Shown here in pieces: positions 62,641 to 64,000 of a stretch of DNA of 64,000 nt. The notes below the pieces were generated by a model. The model saw only the letters and a list, made by a program, of their open reading frames with translations. It had not been told where the DNA came from and ran no database searches. Position 1 is the first letter of the stretch, and each line of letters opens with the position of its first letter. Position numbers and translations under genes: made by a program. Origin of the DNA: DATLGB01 sp037724045 (GTDB lineage: Bacteria > Actinomycetota > Thermoleophilia > Solirubrobacterales > Solirubrobacteraceae); assembly GCA_037724045.1 (NCBI GenBank), contig JBBJOW010000016.1, positions 4,857 to 68,856 on the forward strand, given 5' to 3'.

Positions 62641-63948
62641 ATCAGTAAGCACCAGCTGAGCGAGCTGGACTCCGGCCTGCGCGTCGTCACCGAGCGCATG
62701 GACGGGGTCCGGTCGGCGGCCCTGGGCTTCTTCGTCGCCAACGGCTCACGCGGTGAGGCGACGGAGGAGGCCGGGCTGTCGCACTTCCTCGAGCACCTGC
62801 TCTTCAAGGGCACGGAGCGCTTCGGCTCGGTCGAGATCGACCGGATGTTCGACGGCTGGGGCGCGGAGCTCAACGCCGGCACCGACAAGGAGACCACCAC
62901 GGTCTACGCGCGGATGCTGGACGCCCATCTGCCGCAGGCCTTCGAGGTCATGGCCGATATGGTCGCCCGGCCCGCCTTCCGCGACGTGGATCCGGAGCGC
63001 CAGGTGGTCATCGAGGAGATCGCGATGTACCTCGACGACCCGCAGGACACGGTCTTCGACGTGCTCGGCGAGGCCGTCTTCGGAGACCACCCGCTGGGGC
63101 GCTCGATCATCGGCCGCGCGCCGGTCATCGCCGACACGCCGGTGGACGCGCTGCGCGCGTTTCACGCGGCGCGCTACGTGCCGGCGCGGATCGTCATCGC
63201 GGCGGCGGGCAACGTCGACCACGACGCGATCCTCGAGCTCGCCACGGCGGCGGGCTTCGCGACGCCGGCAGCCGTGGCCGGCGTGCCCGACGACGCGCCG
63301 GTGCAGCCGGCGACCGACGTGCGCTTCCAGCGCAAGGACACCGAGCAGGTGCACGTGTGCCTGGGCGGCGTCGGCCTCGCCCGCCACGACGATCGGCGCT
63401 TCGCGGCGCGGGTCCTCGACGCGATCTTCGGCGGGCTGTCGTCCTCGCGCCTGTTCCAGGCGGTGCGCGAGGAGCGTGGGCTGGCCTACAGCGTCTTCTC
63501 CTTCTCGGGCCAGTTCTCCGACACCGGCCAGGTCGGGCTCTACGTGGGCACGCGGCCCGACAACCTCGTCGAGGCGATGACGGTGGTGAGGGACGAGCTC
63601 CGTCAGCTGCGGTCCAACCCGGGCACCGCAGAAGAGCTCGAGCGCGCGCAGGAGAACGTCAAAGCGCGGATCATCCTCGGCCTGGAGTCCTCGGCCGCGC
63701 GCATGAACCGGCTGGGTGGCTCCGTCCTGTTCGAGCTGCCGCTCCTCGAGCCGGAGGAGCTGATGGAGCGCATCGACGCGGTCACGCTCGACGACCTCTC
63801 CGCTCTGGCCGATGAGCTCTGGGCTCCCGATCGGCTGTCGGCGGCCGGGATCGGCCCGTCCGAGGAGGCGTTCCGCGCCGCCCTCGCGCCCGTGCTGGGG
63901 GAGCGAAGCGCCAGCTTCAGTGGTGGCGAGCGCAGCGAGACCAAATGA
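62641..63948 (+). CDS. M16-family zinc peptidase (start uncertain)
   Basis: About 435 residues if read from 62641. The inverted zinc motif is LSHFLEHLLFKG (HxxEH), with the downstream glutamate in EEIAMYLDDPQD. The family's first strand (LDSGLRVVTERMDGVRSAALGFFV) begins upstream of the first ATG (62698), and only ATC and CTG codons are available after the pnp stop, so a rare start codon is likely. Processing-peptidase-like; in Gram-positives it lies between pnp and dapB, as here. The tail VLGERSASFSGGERSETK looks repeat-derived. Confidence 0.88.
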   Translation: MSKHQLSELDSGLRVVTERMDGVRSAALGFFVANGSRGEATEEAGLSHFLEHLLFKGTERFGSVEIDRMFDGWGAELNAGTDKETTTVYARMLDAHLPQAFEVMADMVARPAFRDVDPERQVVIEEIAMYLDDPQDTVFDVLGEAVFGDHPLGRSIIGRAPVIADTPVDALRAFHAARYVPARIVIAAAGNVDHDAILELATAAGFATPAAVAGVPDDAPVQPATDVRFQRKDTEQVHVCLGGVGLARHDDRRFAARVLDAIFGGLSSSRLFQAVREERGLAYSVFSFSGQFSDTGQVGLYVGTRPDNLVEAMTVVRDELRQLRSNPGTAEELERAQENVKARIILGLESSAARMNRLGGSVLFELPLLEPEELMERIDAVTLDDLSALADELWAPDRLSAAGIGPSEEAFRAALAPVLGERSASFSGGERSETK

Positions 63949-64000
63949 TCCGGGTCGCCGTCGCCGGTGCTGCGGGGCGCATGGGGCAGGCGGTGTGCCA
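63945..64000 (+). CDS. dapB: 4-hydroxy-tetrahydrodipicolinate reductase (partial)
   Basis: Only the first 18 codons are in the window. MIRVAVAGAAGRMGQAV is the DapB nucleotide-binding start (GAAGRMG). It is translationally coupled to the peptidase (ATGA overlap). It acts in lysine/diaminopimelate synthesis; the pnp-peptidase-dapB order supports the call. Confidence 0.85.
   Translation, partial: MIRVAVAGAAGRMGQAVC

Overview
The window is 64 kb of very GC-rich, densely packed bacterial chromosome with strong third-position G/C bias. The gene set points to the phylum Actinomycetota: a CysO-type sulfur carrier ending in VTILPAVAGG, a mycobacterial-type integration host factor (mIHF) next to gmk, rpoZ and coaBC, an InhA-like enoyl reductase, and the moxR/DUF58/transglutaminase operon. 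The DUF559/AbiEi-like gene, the NusA C-terminal zinc-knuckle-like tail, and PyrK beside PyrD suggest a deep branch such as Thermoleophilia/Solirubrobacterales. That placement is an inference from gene content; no 16S rRNA is present.

Layout. 1-3.3 kb: a SAM-I riboswitch controls a threonine-synthase-like PLP enzyme, CysO, a zinc metallopeptidase and a hexapeptide acyltransferase. 3.3-15 kb: single genes and short units (a frameshifted exported protein, O-methyltransferase, SpoU RNA methyltransferase, GNAT, GMC oxidoreductase, zwf, an MMPL transporter), mixed with remnants of an alcohol dehydrogenase and a GH15 glycosidase. 15-23.3 kb (minus): PEP carboxylase followed by a 1,840-residue single-chain acyl-CoA carboxylase. 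23.4-29.8 kb: a complete type II fatty-acid synthase operon from a consensus TTGACA/TAGCCT promoter (fabD-fabH-fabG-acpP-fabF-maoC-fabI-acyl reductase). 30 kb: tRNA-Arg(CCG) beside a possible transposase remnant. 30.5-40.8 kb: a phosphoesterase, RNase Z and the pyrimidine operon pyrR-B-C-carA-carB-pyrK-pyrD, with a PyrR-type hairpin over the first ribosome-binding site and an intrinsic terminator at the end. 40.9-47.8 kb: mihF-gmk-rpoZ-coaBC-moxR-DUF58-transglutaminase-TPR. 47.9-56.5 kb: the translation block rimP-nusA-ylxR-infB-rbfA-nrnA-truB-(DUF559 cassette)-ribF-rpsO. 56.5-64 kb: peroxiredoxin, a DsbA-like protein, a receiver-PP2C phosphatase, SRPBCC and saccharopine-dehydrogenase-like proteins, pnp, an M16 peptidase and the start of dapB.

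Functionally, PEP carboxylase and acyl-CoA carboxylase (both bicarbonate-using) lie divergently next to the fatty-acid operon that would consume malonyl units. Translation-initiation and transcription-elongation factors are stacked in the usual bacterial order.

The most unusual object is the DUF559 gene between truB and ribF. It is bounded by two copies of a 42-bp palindromic element, and its start and stop codons lie in the loops of the two palindromes, as expected of a precise single-gene mobile cassette. Other points of interest are the SAM-riboswitch/CysO operon, a recurrent TAnnnT-N7-9-start-codon arrangement implying leaderless transcripts, and a possible attenuator before rimP.
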